A stretch of DNA of 42,643 nucleotides from Lachnospiraceae bacterium (GCA_017614155.1 JAGACK010000005.1:1-42643); one strand, 5' to 3'; positions 17,491 through 25,700 are shown, counted from the first letter of the stretch. The notes: generated by a model from the letters alone, not told the origin. Numbers and translations are program-made.

Positions 17491-19661
17491 AGAAGATTTT
17501 TAATAAGAAGAGATCACTTGGAACAACTATTCTTATTTCGATGGTAGCGCTTGTCGTACTGACACTGATCATCGTTACCGTTGTGTCTGCATTCAAGTTA
17601 AGATCGATGCAGAGAGAACTGGTCGAATATAACGGCAGGCTCGGGGACAGGGCAGGCGAGATGTCTTCCGAATCCATGAAGGAAGAAGTGACTGAACATC
17701 TGATGAGCATAGCATCAGGACAGGCAGATATCGTTGATTCAAATTTCTCGCATTTCAGGTCGACCGTTGAACTCCTGGCAAGCGATGCCACATATCTGTA
17801 TGAGCATCCCGGAGAATTCGGGAGGATCACGATAGAAGAGCCGAAGGCGGAAAATGACGGGAAGCTGGTTGTCCATATCACTCACAGCAAAGATACTGAT
17901 ATGGAGGATCCTGCCATCATAGATGAGGCCGGACTGCTTGGTAATGAGTCCAATACACTGATGTCTGCCCATGCCGGAAACCCGTCCATGGCAAAGTGCT
18001 ATATCGCAACCGAGACGGGGCTTATGATAGAGGCTGACAGGGATTCTTCGGCAAAGATAACCGAGGACGGCACTGTCGCTTTTTATGAGGCGCACGAGCG
18101 TCCCTGGTATGTGGGCACAAAAGAAGCGAACGCCACTTTCTTTACAAATGTTACTCCCGAGGCCAGCGGCAAGAGGATCGGCATGATGTGCGGCAGTCCC
18201 GTGACCAGAAACGGAAAATTCATGGGCGTTGCCTGCGCGGGCATGTATCTTGATGATGTAGATAAAATGGTACAGACAGCGCGCCTTGGAAAAGACGGCA
18301 TAGCCTGCATCGTAAATAATCAGGGACAGCTCCTGTTCTCCTCCGAAAACACCGGTGAGCTTTCGATCACAAAGGAGACTGCCGATCTCGACCTCCGGCA
18401 GTCGGATAATAAAGAACTTGCAGCTCTTGTCACCGATGCCATGGACGGACTTGAATCCTACAGAGTGGTAGAGGTGAACGGCAAAACATATTATGTGGCA
18501 TTTTCGCCCATGGAAACAGTCGGATGGTCGTTCCTTATAATGCTCCCGGAGGACACGGTACAGCAGCCGACGCAGGCTCTGCTCGAGGAGATAGGCAGCA
18601 TTACATTCGAGGCTGAAAACCAGACAAAAGCCGCGATGAATACACTTTTGCTGGGAATCCTTTTCACCGGATTCATGGCGATCCTTTTCGCATTCATCCT
18701 GGCATATTTTATCTCACGCTTTGCAGTAGCGCCCCTGCAGAAGCTTACAGCCAAGGTCGGTCAGATACAGGGTGATGATCTTGATTTTGAATGGGAGGAA
18801 GTGAACGAGGAAGAGATACAGACGCTGGCGCAGTCATTTGGAAATATGACGCAGCGTATGAAGGATTATATCGAAGAAGTAACAAGGATAACTGCCGAAA
18901 AGGAAAAGATCGGCGCGGAGCTTTCCGTTGCGACACAGATACAGGCGGACATGCTGCCGAGGATATTCCCTCCGTTTCCTGACAGGAAGGAATTTGATAT
19001 ATATGCAACGATGGATCCCGCAAAAGAGGTCGGCGGTGATTTTTATGACTTCTTCCTGATTGATGATGATCATCTCGGTCTTGTTGTAGCGGATGTTTCG
19101 GGAAAGGGTGTTCCTGCGGCGCTGTTCATGGTCATTGCAAAAACACTTATAAAGAACCGCGCGCTCATGAACGGTTCGCCGTCAGAGGTTCTCTCGTATG
19201 CAAATGAGCAGCTTTGCGAAGGAAATGAAGCTGAGCTTTTTGTCACTGTATGGTTTGCTATCATAGAGATCTCAACAGGAAAAGGCGTGGCGGCAAATGC
19301 GGGACATGAGCATCCTGCCATAAAAAGAGCCGGAGGGCAGTGGGAACTTTCGATCTACCGTCATTCACCTGCTGTCGCTACCATGGAAGGCATCAGATTC
19401 AGGGAACATGAATTTGAGCTTAATCCCGGCGATGAGCTTTATGTCTATACCGACGGAGTTCCTGAGGCTACAAATATACACGATGAACTGTTCGGTCCGG
19501 AGCGCATGCTCGAATCCCTGAACAGGGATCCGGATGCGGGTGTGGAAGATCTGCTGAAGAGTGTAAAGAAGGATGTTGACGACTTTACCGGGGAGGCGCC
19601 CCAGTTTGATGATATTACCATGCTCGGGCTCAAGTGGCATGGAACGGATCGGAAACTGTAA
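17487..19661 (+). CDS. Cache-HAMP sensor with PP2C (SpoIIE/RsbU-type) phosphatase output
   Basis: A 724-residue membrane receptor. TM1 is at about 12-36; an extracellular double-Cache domain follows (about 50-375, with ERPWYVGTKEAN near 205 and GWSFLIMLPED near 346). TM2 is at about 387-410, HAMP at 410-465 and a coiled linker ERITAEKEKIGAELSVATQIQ-like at 465-486. The PP2C domain (about 505-718) keeps its metal motifs: KEVGGDFYDFF (D518), ADVSGKGVPAALFM (D536), YTDGVPEA (D656) and FDDITMLGL (D708/D709). SpoIIE-type phosphatases usually dephosphorylate a STAS-domain anti-anti-sigma factor; none is encoded nearby, so the target is open. It overlaps the GNAT gene by four bases and ends the operon. 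Confidence 0.92.
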   Translation: MKKIFNKKRSLGTTILISMVALVVLTLIIVTVVSAFKLRSMQRELVEYNGRLGDRAGEMSSESMKEEVTEHLMSIASGQADIVDSNFSHFRSTVELLASDATYLYEHPGEFGRITIEEPKAENDGKLVVHITHSKDTDMEDPAIIDEAGLLGNESNTLMSAHAGNPSMAKCYIATETGLMIEADRDSSAKITEDGTVAFYEAHERPWYVGTKEANATFFTNVTPEASGKRIGMMCGSPVTRNGKFMGVACAGMYLDDVDKMVQTARLGKDGIACIVNNQGQLLFSSENTGELSITKETADLDLRQSDNKELAALVTDAMDGLESYRVVEVNGKTYYVAFSPMETVGWSFLIMLPEDTVQQPTQALLEEIGSITFEAENQTKAAMNTLLLGILFTGFMAILFAFILAYFISRFAVAPLQKLTAKVGQIQGDDLDFEWEEVNEEEIQTLAQSFGNMTQRMKDYIEEVTRITAEKEKIGAELSVATQIQADMLPRIFPPFPDRKEFDIYATMDPAKEVGGDFYDFFLIDDDHLGLVVADVSGKGVPAALFMVIAKTLIKNRALMNGSPSEVLSYANEQLCEGNEAELFVTVWFAIIEISTGKGVAANAGHEHPAIKRAGGQWELSIYRHSPAVATMEGIRFREHEFELNPGDELYVYTDGVPEATNIHDELFGPERMLESLNRDPDAGVEDLLKSVKKDVDDFTGEAPQFDDITMLGLKWHGTDRKL

Positions 19662-19713
19662 ATAATGTCCAAACAGAAAACTGAAAAAATCAGATAAATC
19701 GGCACAAACACTA

Positions 19714-19742
19714 TTGAATTTTTTATTCATATAATATAGAAT
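19714..19742 (+). promoter_or_regulatory. Candidate sigma-A promoter for the SCP2-tail gene
   Basis: TTGAAT (19714-19719), an exact 17-bp spacer, then TAGAAT (19737-19742), in an AT-rich gap. The gene's ribosome binding site AGGGAG follows at 19780-19785. Confidence 0.6.
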
Positions 19743-19791
19743 CGTTTCATGTCAATACTGTAAATCTTTTTATTAATGAGGGAGATAAAAA

Positions 19792-20337
19792 ATGAAATTT
19801 GAAGATGTTGTAAAGAAGGTAAAAGCAAATCTGAAAAAAGCAGATGCCGGAAAAGTAGGCGATCATGTTGCAGTACAGTTCGACATCACCGGCGAAGGCG
19901 AAGGAGCTTTTTATGTTGAAGTAAAAGACGGAGCCATCGAAGTTGAACCTTTTGAGTACATGGATCATGACATCAAGGTTACTGCATCAGCCGATGATAT
20001 CCTGATGATCACTTCAGGAAAGATCAGCTACACCGAACTGCTTTCGGACGGAAGGGCATACGGAGACGGAATCAAGGCATCAAAGATGGATGCGCTTGAG
20101 TTCAAGGCAGCAGCCGCAAAGAAGCCGGCCGCAAAGAAGCCCGCAGCAAAAAAGGCAGCAGCAAAGAAACCGGCAGCAAAGAAAACCGCAGCAAAGAAGC
20201 CGGCAGCAAAGAAACCGGCCGCAAAGAAAACCGTGGCAAAGAAGACAACAGCAGCTGCAGCAAAAAAGACAACAGCAGCAAAGAAGCCTGCCGCAAAGAA
20301 AACGACAGCAGCAAAAAAGCCGGCCGCAAAGAAGTGA
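19792..20337 (+). CDS. SCP2-like lipid-binding domain with histone-H1-like Lys/Ala/Pro tail
   Basis: Small protein of 181 residues in two unlike parts. Residues 1-103 form a compact acidic alpha/beta domain of SCP2 (sterol carrier protein) type: a VVKKVKANLKKADAG helix, then strands with VAVQFDITGEGEGAFYVEV, IEVEPFEY, and KVTASADDILMITSGK followed by SYTELLSDGRAYGDG. Residues 104-181 are almost only Lys, Ala, Pro and Thr in near-repeats of AAKKPAAKK, like eukaryotic histone H1 or bacterial HU tails. The tail DNA is built from imperfect GCAAAGAAGCC units. It has its own promoter and terminator. A nucleic-acid or polyanion-binding tail is inferred; the lipid ligand is unknown. Confidence 0.8.
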   Translation: MKFEDVVKKVKANLKKADAGKVGDHVAVQFDITGEGEGAFYVEVKDGAIEVEPFEYMDHDIKVTASADDILMITSGKISYTELLSDGRAYGDGIKASKMDALEFKAAAAKKPAAKKPAAKKAAAKKPAAKKTAAKKPAAKKPAAKKTVAKKTTAAAAKKTTAAKKPAAKKTTAAKKPAAKK

Positions 20338-20365
20338 TAACAGTACGGAACATTTAGAACTAACA

Positions 20366-20404
20366 AAACTGCCATGCCAGTCCGGTGTGGCAGTTTATTT
20401 TTTT
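20366..20404 (+). terminator. Intrinsic terminator after the SCP2-tail gene
   Basis: AAACTGCCA (20366-20374) pairs with TGGCAGTTT (20388-20396), followed by ATTTTTTTT. It separates this gene from the beta-glucosidase. Confidence 0.9.
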
Positions 20405-20405
20405 C

Positions 20406-20438
20406 GCAGGGTTCCCTGCTCGATCTGACAGCAGGGAA
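20406..20438 (+). promoter_or_regulatory. Overlapping hairpins in the beta-glucosidase leader
   Basis: TTCCCTGCT (20412-20420) pairs perfectly with AGCAGGGAA (20430-20438). The same central arm can instead pair with GCAGGG at 20406-20411. The stem ends six bases before the AGGGAGG ribosome binding site. It may modulate translation or may be an RNA stabiliser; no promoter was recognised between the preceding terminator and this element. Confidence 0.4.
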
Positions 20439-20459
20439 GATTTCAGGGAGGTATGGGAT

Positions 20460-21821
20460 ATGTTTCCAAAAGGATTTATGTGGGGCGCAGCCTCAGCTTC
20501 ATATCAGATAGAAGGAGCATACAGAGAGGACGGAAAAGGGGAGAGCATATGGGATCATTTTTCACATGAGAGCGGAAGGATCAAACATAATGAGAACGGC
20601 GATGTGGCTTGTGATCACTATCACCGTTTCAGGGAAGATATCGCGATGATGAAGGAACTCGGGCTGAAAAGCTATCGCTTTTCAATCAGCTGGCCGAGGG
20701 TGATCCCTGACGGTACCGGAAAGGTAAATGAAAAGGGACTGAAGTTTTATTCCGATCTTGTCGATGAGATCTGTGCTGCGGGCATGGAGCCCATGCTGAC
20801 TCTGTTTCATTGGGATTATCCCTATGCTCTGTATGAAAAGGGCGGATGGAAAAATGATGAAAGCCCTGACTGGTTTGCAGCATATGTGAAGGTGATAGTC
20901 GATGCCCTTTCCGACAGGGTTGGATATTTCATGATCTTTAACGAGCCCCAGCTTTTCATCGGCGGAGGACATCACATAGCCCTGCATGCGCCTTTTGAAA
21001 AAAACGATCAGAAGGACATGATGAAGATCTGCAGGAATGTTTTTCTCGCACACGGCAAGGCACTGAGGATAATAAGAGAGTATGCAAAGCGTGATGTTGA
21101 GGCGGGCATGGCACCGACCGGTTCCGTCTTTGTGCCTGAAAATGATTCACCGGAAGCAGTAGAAAAAGCAAGGGAGAAAACATTTTCCATTGATGCAAAG
21201 AATTATTCTTTTTCGAATGCATGGTGGGCAGATCCGATCATGCTCGGAAGATTTCCCGAAGGTGCAGAAGAGATCTTCGGAAAAGATCTGCCGGTATTCT
21301 CCAATGAGGAATGGTCGCTTATTTCGGCGCCGCTTGATTTCTACGGTTTCAATGTCTATTCTGCGCGTTCGGCATACGGGCCTGATGATAATCTGACAGG
21401 GTATGATGAATACTCATATATGGGCAGCCCCAAAAATACTCTCGGATGGAACATTACCCCGAAGGTCCTTTATTATGCACCGAAGTTTTTCTATGAAAGA
21501 TATCACAAGAGCATAATAGTCACCGAAAACGGAATGCCGAACCTTGACCTTGTTTCTCTTGACGGAAAAGTCCACGATCCGCAGAGGATCGATTTTGTAA
21601 ACAGGTACCTTCTCCAGCTTGAGAAAGCAATCGACGAAGGTGTGGATGTGATCGGGTATCAGTACTGGTCGATAATGGACAATTTTGAATGGGCGGAAGG
21701 CTACGATCCGCGCTTCGGTCTCATCTATGTAGACTACAGAAACGAAAACCGCATCTTCAAGGACTCGGCGCTGTGGTACAAAAATGTGATAAAGACCAAC
21801 GGCGCATCTCTTCATGACTGA
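20460..21821 (+). CDS. Glycoside hydrolase family 1 beta-glucosidase
   Basis: Cytosolic retaining beta-glucosidase of 453 residues, the usual GH1 length. It opens with FPKGFMWGAASASYQIEGA. The acid/base is E162 in the NEP motif (IFNEPQ) and the nucleophile is E356 in VTENGMPN. The C-terminal sugar-binding loop reads NFEWAEGYDPRFGL (408-421), the form found in enzymes acting on free glucosides; 6-phospho-beta-glucosidases carry a Ser/Lys-containing loop instead. Start is the ATG at 20460 behind AGGGAGG. No signal peptide, so it probably cleaves imported cellobiose or other beta-glucosides. The carbohydrate ABC importer 9 kb away might supply it, but that link is speculative. Confidence 0.93.
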   Translation: MFPKGFMWGAASASYQIEGAYREDGKGESIWDHFSHESGRIKHNENGDVACDHYHRFREDIAMMKELGLKSYRFSISWPRVIPDGTGKVNEKGLKFYSDLVDEICAAGMEPMLTLFHWDYPYALYEKGGWKNDESPDWFAAYVKVIVDALSDRVGYFMIFNEPQLFIGGGHHIALHAPFEKNDQKDMMKICRNVFLAHGKALRIIREYAKRDVEAGMAPTGSVFVPENDSPEAVEKAREKTFSIDAKNYSFSNAWWADPIMLGRFPEGAEEIFGKDLPVFSNEEWSLISAPLDFYGFNVYSARSAYGPDDNLTGYDEYSYMGSPKNTLGWNITPKVLYYAPKFFYERYHKSIIVTENGMPNLDLVSLDGKVHDPQRIDFVNRYLLQLEKAIDEGVDVIGYQYWSIMDNFEWAEGYDPRFGLIYVDYRNENRIFKDSALWYKNVIKTNGASLHD

Positions 21822-21826
21822 TCAGT

Positions 21827-21859
21827 AAGGAGACAGGGGGACGGTCCTTTTGTCTCCTT
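21827..21859. repeat. Dispersed hairpin repeat, copy 1
   Basis: AAGGAGACA (21827-21835) pairs with TGTCTCCTT (21851-21859) around a loop holding GGGGGACGGTCC. It belongs to a family with further copies at 21874-21897, 25583-25611 and, degenerate and inverted, 36859-36874. It lies just after the GH1 stop codon and may also act as a terminator. Confidence 0.85.
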
Positions 21860-21873
21860 CTTTCTCTGCAGAT

Positions 21874-21897
21874 ACGGAGACAGGGGGACGGTCCTGT
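21874..21897. repeat. Dispersed hairpin repeat, copy 2 (left half only)
   Basis: ACGGAGACAGGGGGACGGTC matches the left arm and loop of the copy 15 bases upstream, but the right arm is missing and the sequence runs into the araC-type gene's stop codon (21900-21902). Confidence 0.8.
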
Positions 21898-21899
21898 TA

Positions 21900-22790
21900 T
21901 CAGATGCCTTTCATTGTCTTGCGATAGCTTCGCGGGGACTGTCCGAAGCTTCTTTTGAACATCTCCGACATATAGCTTGCACCGTTAAAGCCGGTCATAT
22001 ATGCGATCTCGGAAAGAGGTCTGTCTGTAGTACGAAGATACTCCGCCGCTTTTCTGGTACGGTAATCCAGGAGATACCCCACCGGGCTTTTGTCGACAAA
22101 TCTGTTGAATATCCTGTTGCACAGAGATCTGCTCACATTTCCGCTTGAAGCGATATCGTCAAGCGTGATCGGATTCTTATACTCGTTTTGAATATAATAC
22201 ATCATCGTCTTGAATGCCTTCGTGTGCGCATCCGCTTCTGTTTCAGTTTCGATAAGACCGTAATTCCTGCTCTGCTCGAGGATGATTTCCCAGATGTCAA
22301 AAAATTTTTTCGTGACCTGGAACGGATCATGTCTGATATCCGGAAGAGACAGCATGAGACGGTGCATATCTTTTGATTTTTCATGTGGCCTGTGAAAACG
22401 GATATATGTAAGCTTCGGATTTGTGAGCACGGGAGCAAGCGCCTGCATCTCGACTGCCATGGATGCATTGAGGATACCGGGATCTGCAATGAAGATCACA
22501 TAGGTCGCCTCGTCGGATGTTGCGATGCTGTAATGGATCTGATTTGAATTTACAAAGATGGTATCCCCGGGCTCAAGGTCTATGGTTTTGCCGTTAACCG
22601 AGTAAGCCATCTTTCCGGTCTTGACCGAGACCAGCTCAACATCCTGATGAAAATGCGGAACTTTTTCCCAGGTCACATTCGGCCTGACCCATCCTTCGAA
22701 TATATAGGAAGGGAAATTCTCGTCATCATAATTGACCTGCTCCGATCCGTCTTCCTTTTTCACTATGAGACCCATCAATTCTCTTTTCAT
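21900..22790 (-). CDS. AraC family transcriptional regulator
   Basis: A 296-residue protein. The N-terminal cupin sensor domain (about 25-140) has VPHFHQDVELVSVKTGKM and a LEPGDTIFVNSNQIHY strand pair. The C-terminal AraC/XylS double helix-turn-helix (about 200-296) has ITLDDIASSGNVSRSLCNRIFNRF and LSEIAYMTGFNGASYMSEMFKRSFGQSP. Such proteins usually respond to a sugar. It is convergent with the GH1 gene and divergent from an ABC-2 exporter, sharing a 177-bp control region containing a 14-bp perfect inverted repeat. It may regulate either neighbour; the sequence does not tell which. Confidence 0.92.
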   Translation of the reverse strand: MKRELMGLIVKKEDGSEQVNYDDENFPSYIFEGWVRPNVTWEKVPHFHQDVELVSVKTGKMAYSVNGKTIDLEPGDTIFVNSNQIHYSIATSDEATYVIFIADPGILNASMAVEMQALAPVLTNPKLTYIRFHRPHEKSKDMHRLMLSLPDIRHDPFQVTKKFFDIWEIILEQSRNYGLIETETEADAHTKAFKTMMYYIQNEYKNPITLDDIASSGNVSRSLCNRIFNRFVDKSPVGYLLDYRTRKAAEYLRTTDRPLSEIAYMTGFNGASYMSEMFKRSFGQSPRSYRKTMKGI

Positions 22791-22819
22791 AACAATCTTC
22801 CTTCCAAAATTCCCTTATT

Positions 22820-22853
22820 ATAACAATATTACCTGTGCGGGTAATATTGTTAT
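22820..22853. promoter_or_regulatory. 14-bp perfect inverted repeat in the divergent control region
   Basis: ATAACAATATTACC (22820-22833) and GGTAATATTGTTAT (22840-22853) flank a 6-bp TGTGCG spacer. It sits about 22 bp before a TATAAT (22875-22880) that points toward the ABC genes, and 30 bp before the araC-type start codon. This fits an operator for a dimeric regulator, though AraC-type sites are more often direct repeats. A transcribed hairpin is the alternative. Confidence 0.6.
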
Positions 22854-22967
22854 TAAATATAGGCATTTTTTATGTATAATTGTTCTCTCGCATACAATAT
22901 ACTTATAAATATCAAAACAAGCAAGTGCTTTTGCGGAAAATGTGACAGCGTGACAAGGAGGATAATC

Positions 22968-23912
22968 ATGACAGACAAAGCTATAGTAATGAAAAATGTA
23001 AGCAAGGAGTTCAAGGTGCTGAACCGCCATGAGGGCCTGAAGGGAAGCCTTCGCGATCTGTTTTCAAGGGATTACAAAAGCATCATGGCTGTCAACAATG
23101 TATCCCTCACCGTGGATAAGGGTGAGATCGTCGGATATCTCGGACCCAACGGAGCAGGCAAGTCAACGACCATCAAGATGATGACCGGAGTTTTAGAGCC
23201 GTCCTCAGGAGAAATCCTTGTAAACGGGCTGGTGCCCTACAGAGAGAGAACGAAAAATTCAGAGAGCATTGGTGTTGTTTTCGGGCAGAGAAGCCAGCTG
23301 TGGTGGGCGCTGCCGCTGATAGAATCCTTCAAGCTGCTCCGCGACATATATCTGATCCCTCAAAAGGATTATGATGACATGCTCGATCTCTACCGCTCTC
23401 TGGTCGATATCGAACCCATAATAAACAAACCTGTCCGCCAGATGTCTTTGGGACAGCGGACATTAAGCGATATACTCGCCGCCTTTTTGCACAACCCCGG
23501 TATAGTTTTTCTTGATGAACCTACCATCGGTCTTGATGTATCGATGAAGAGCAGGATCCGTGACCTGATTAAAGGACTTAACGAGGTGAAAGGAACGACC
23601 GTTATACTCACAACTCATGACATGGGGGATGTGGATGCGCTTTGCAGAAGGATAGTCATCATCGATGACGGGCAGAAGATCTATGATAATGACATCGATC
23701 ATCTGAAGACCTACTTCGGTTCCTACAGGACTCTGAAGATGAGACTGTCCGATGATACCTGGATCGAAAAAGAGATCGATGAGAGCAGGACGGATGTGAT
23801 GCAGGAAATACTGTCGGCACAGAAAGAAAAAGGCGTCAGGGACATCCGGCTTGAGGAGATCTCAACCGAAGAAGTCATCAGAAAAATCTATGAGGGGGAA
23901 AAATCGGCATGA
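22968..23912 (+). CDS. ABC-2 type exporter ATP-binding protein
   Basis: A 314-residue ATPase. Walker A is GPNGAGKST (59-67), the Q-loop is VFGQRSQLWW, and the signature is MSLGQRTLSDI in place of LSGGQ, as usual in this subgroup of ABC-2 exporters. Walker B is IVFLDEPTIGLD and the H-loop is LTTHDMGD. A 90-residue C-terminal extension follows. The ATG at 22968 has AAGGAGGA upstream; the open frame extends further upstream but only across the promoter region. It overlaps the first permease by four bases. With the two permeases it forms a drug-, lipid- or polymer-type exporter of unknown substrate. Confidence 0.92.
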   Translation: MTDKAIVMKNVSKEFKVLNRHEGLKGSLRDLFSRDYKSIMAVNNVSLTVDKGEIVGYLGPNGAGKSTTIKMMTGVLEPSSGEILVNGLVPYRERTKNSESIGVVFGQRSQLWWALPLIESFKLLRDIYLIPQKDYDDMLDLYRSLVDIEPIINKPVRQMSLGQRTLSDILAAFLHNPGIVFLDEPTIGLDVSMKSRIRDLIKGLNEVKGTTVILTTHDMGDVDALCRRIVIIDDGQKIYDNDIDHLKTYFGSYRTLKMRLSDDTWIEKEIDESRTDVMQEILSAQKEKGVRDIRLEEISTEEVIRKIYEGEKSA

Positions 23913-24721
23913 CAAATATCAGAAAACTGACCGCTCTGACAAGAGCCGGTATAATAGAAGCCCTGCAGTTCAGACTGGGGACAATTGTGACTCTGCTTGG
24001 AAACCTGATATACCTTGCGCTTGTTTACTATCTGTGGAAAGCAATCTATGCTTCCTCGGGAATGGATGTGGTAAACGGCATGACCTTTTATGACACCATG
24101 ATCTACCTCGTGCTTGCAACCGCGATGTTCAATCTCCTTGAGGTTTTTGTGATCTGGGATATGAGCAGGTCTATCCAGTCCGGCGAGATCATCATGCATC
24201 TGTTAAAGCCCATGCGTTACAGACTGTACACCTTCTGGAGCTATTCGGGAAGTCATGTGATTTCGTTTTTCCTGACTTTCCTGCCGACCTTCGTGCTTGT
24301 TTTTATTATCACAAAGGGCGCTATCCCGTTAGGGATGAACCTTGTGTATTTTGTCCTATCGCTGATCCTTGCGCTTATGATCAATTATAATGTGGAGATG
24401 CTGGTAGCCCCGATCTGCCTGTATACGGAGTCGACCTGGGGTGTGAACATAGTAAAGGAGACGATAGTGCTGCTGCTGTCCGGCGCGACGATCCCGCTTT
24501 CGTTCTTCCCCGAAGGGATCAGGAAGGTGGTGGAATACCTGCCCTTCAGGGCGATCTATGACATACCGCTTTCGATACTTCTGGGAAAGGCCGGTAAGAG
24601 CAGCATCGGTTCTGTCGGGGGTTGTTTGTGCATACAGATCTTCTGGATCGTCCTGCTTTCGATATTCGGCAATCTGTTCTGGAACCGTGCCGTGAAAAAG
24701 ATTACTGTCAACGGCGGCTGA
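23909..24721 (+). CDS. ABC-2 type exporter permease (DUF990-like), first subunit
   Basis: A 270-residue membrane protein with six predicted helices and the N-terminal amphipathic entry RKLTALTRAGIIEALQFRLG. The MSRSIQSGEIIMHLLKPM stretch matches the ABC2_membrane_6 pattern in which a cytosolic loop carries sxxixxGeil..LlkP. It is translationally coupled to the ATPase and pairs with the next permease to make a heterodimeric channel. Confidence 0.88.
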   Translation: MTNIRKLTALTRAGIIEALQFRLGTIVTLLGNLIYLALVYYLWKAIYASSGMDVVNGMTFYDTMIYLVLATAMFNLLEVFVIWDMSRSIQSGEIIMHLLKPMRYRLYTFWSYSGSHVISFFLTFLPTFVLVFIITKGAIPLGMNLVYFVLSLILALMINYNVEMLVAPICLYTESTWGVNIVKETIVLLLSGATIPLSFFPEGIRKVVEYLPFRAIYDIPLSILLGKAGKSSIGSVGGCLCIQIFWIVLLSIFGNLFWNRAVKKITVNGG

Positions 24722-24727
24722 GCAGGC

Positions 24728-24749
24728 AAGGCGCTAAAGCGCCTCACAA
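24728..24749 (+). repeat. 22-nt hairpin element in an intergenic leader, copy 1
   Basis: AGGCGC (24729-24734), loop TAAA, GCGCCT (24739-24744), followed by CACAA. It sits between the two permease genes, 6 bases before the GGAGGT ribosome binding site. The same 22 bases occur, with one mismatch, at 36075-36096. Confidence 0.8.
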
Positions 24750-24766
24750 CTTTTGGAGGTTTTATT

Positions 24767-25567
24767 ATGAAGAGAGGATTTGGCTTTTACGCATCGATAT
24801 ACAGAAAGATTCTGATACAGGACCTGAAGAGCAAGATGAGCTACCGTGCGGATTTTATCATCTCAACCTTCGGCATGATCATGACGAATCTGTCAGGCTT
24901 TCTGACATTTATGATCCTGTTCCACAACTTTCCGAGCATCAACGGATGGGATTATGACCACATGCTTTTTCTTTATGGTTTTTCACTCATCGCGCTGACG
25001 CCCGTGCAATGCTTCTTTGACAACAACTGGAATTTAAGGTTCATGGTCAGATCGGGTGATTTCATAAAATACTGTTTCAGGCCTATCAATGTTTTCTTTT
25101 ATTTCATATCGGAAGTGTTTGATGTGAAGGGCATAGGACAGTTCATATTCGGGCTGTCAACCTTTGTTTATGCCTGGTGCAGGATAGGGATACCCGTGAC
25201 TTTTGTAACCATTGCAGAGGCCGTTCTGTTTCTCATTACCGCGTCTCTTTTCATGATCGCGATCATGAATGCATCGGCTGCCACCTGTTTCTGGATAATA
25301 AATTCCGGGTATGTGATGGTGATAATGTTCCGCTTCAAGGATTTTGCAAAATATCCCGCAAGCATTTTCAATGCGGTTTTTAAGTTCATCTTTACCTTCG
25401 TGATCCCGATAGCGTTTGTCGCTTATTATCCGAGTCTCATTTTTGTCACTCCGGATAATGTGCCTTTGCTGACATGGCTTTCACCTCTGATCGGTGCTGC
25501 ATTTTTCTACCTGAGCTATAAGTTCTGGATGCTCGGCGTCAGAAGATACGACTTCACGGGCTCATGA
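24767..25567 (+). CDS. ABC-2 type exporter permease (DUF990-like), second subunit
   Basis: A 266-residue membrane protein with six predicted helices. Its plan mirrors the first permease: YRKILIQDLKSKMSYRADF at the start, a loop RFMVRSGDFIKYCFRPIN matching the G-D-F-x-K-x-x-x-x-P pattern, and a C-terminal FYLSYKFWMLGVRRYDFTGS. A strong ribosome binding site (GGAGGT) precedes the ATG. It is the last gene of the exporter operon. Confidence 0.88.
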   Translation: MKRGFGFYASIYRKILIQDLKSKMSYRADFIISTFGMIMTNLSGFLTFMILFHNFPSINGWDYDHMLFLYGFSLIALTPVQCFFDNNWNLRFMVRSGDFIKYCFRPINVFFYFISEVFDVKGIGQFIFGLSTFVYAWCRIGIPVTFVTIAEAVLFLITASLFMIAIMNASAATCFWIINSGYVMVIMFRFKDFAKYPASIFNAVFKFIFTFVIPIAFVAYYPSLIFVTPDNVPLLTWLSPLIGAAFFYLSYKFWMLGVRRYDFTGS

Positions 25568-25582
25568 TGTGAACTGCAGGAT

Positions 25583-25611
25583 GGAGACAAGGGGACGGAT
25601 CTTTTGTCTCC
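25583..25611. repeat. Dispersed hairpin repeat, copy 3
   Basis: GGAGACAA (25583-25590) pairs with TTGTCTCC (25604-25611) around GGGGACGGATCTT-like loop sequence. Same family as the copy at 21827. It lies between the exporter operon and the tRNA promoter. Confidence 0.85.
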
Positions 25612-25641
25612 TTCTGTCTTCAAGGTGTCAAAATGTTTTTG

Positions 25642-25670
25642 TTGACAGATTTTTAATGAAATGCTATTAT
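25642..25670 (+). promoter_or_regulatory. Promoter of the tRNA-Leu gene
   Basis: A perfect TTGACA -35 (25642-25647), 17-bp spacer and TATTAT -10 (25665-25670), about 30 bp before the tRNA. Confidence 0.8.
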
Positions 25671-25700
25671 CGTATTTGCGTTTGGAAACGCAGAAGGTTC

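Noticed and set aside
20090-20428. Overlapping frames through the Lys/Ala tail region on both strands (Arg/Gln-rich or Phe/Ala-rich products)
   Set aside because: They are mirror products of the GCAAAGAAGCC-type repeat; the frame with the SCP2 domain, ribosome binding site and terminator is the real gene.
21190-21396. Additional frames inside the beta-glucosidase gene
   Set aside because: Shadow frames of a clear GH1 gene, without ribosome binding sites or domain signatures.
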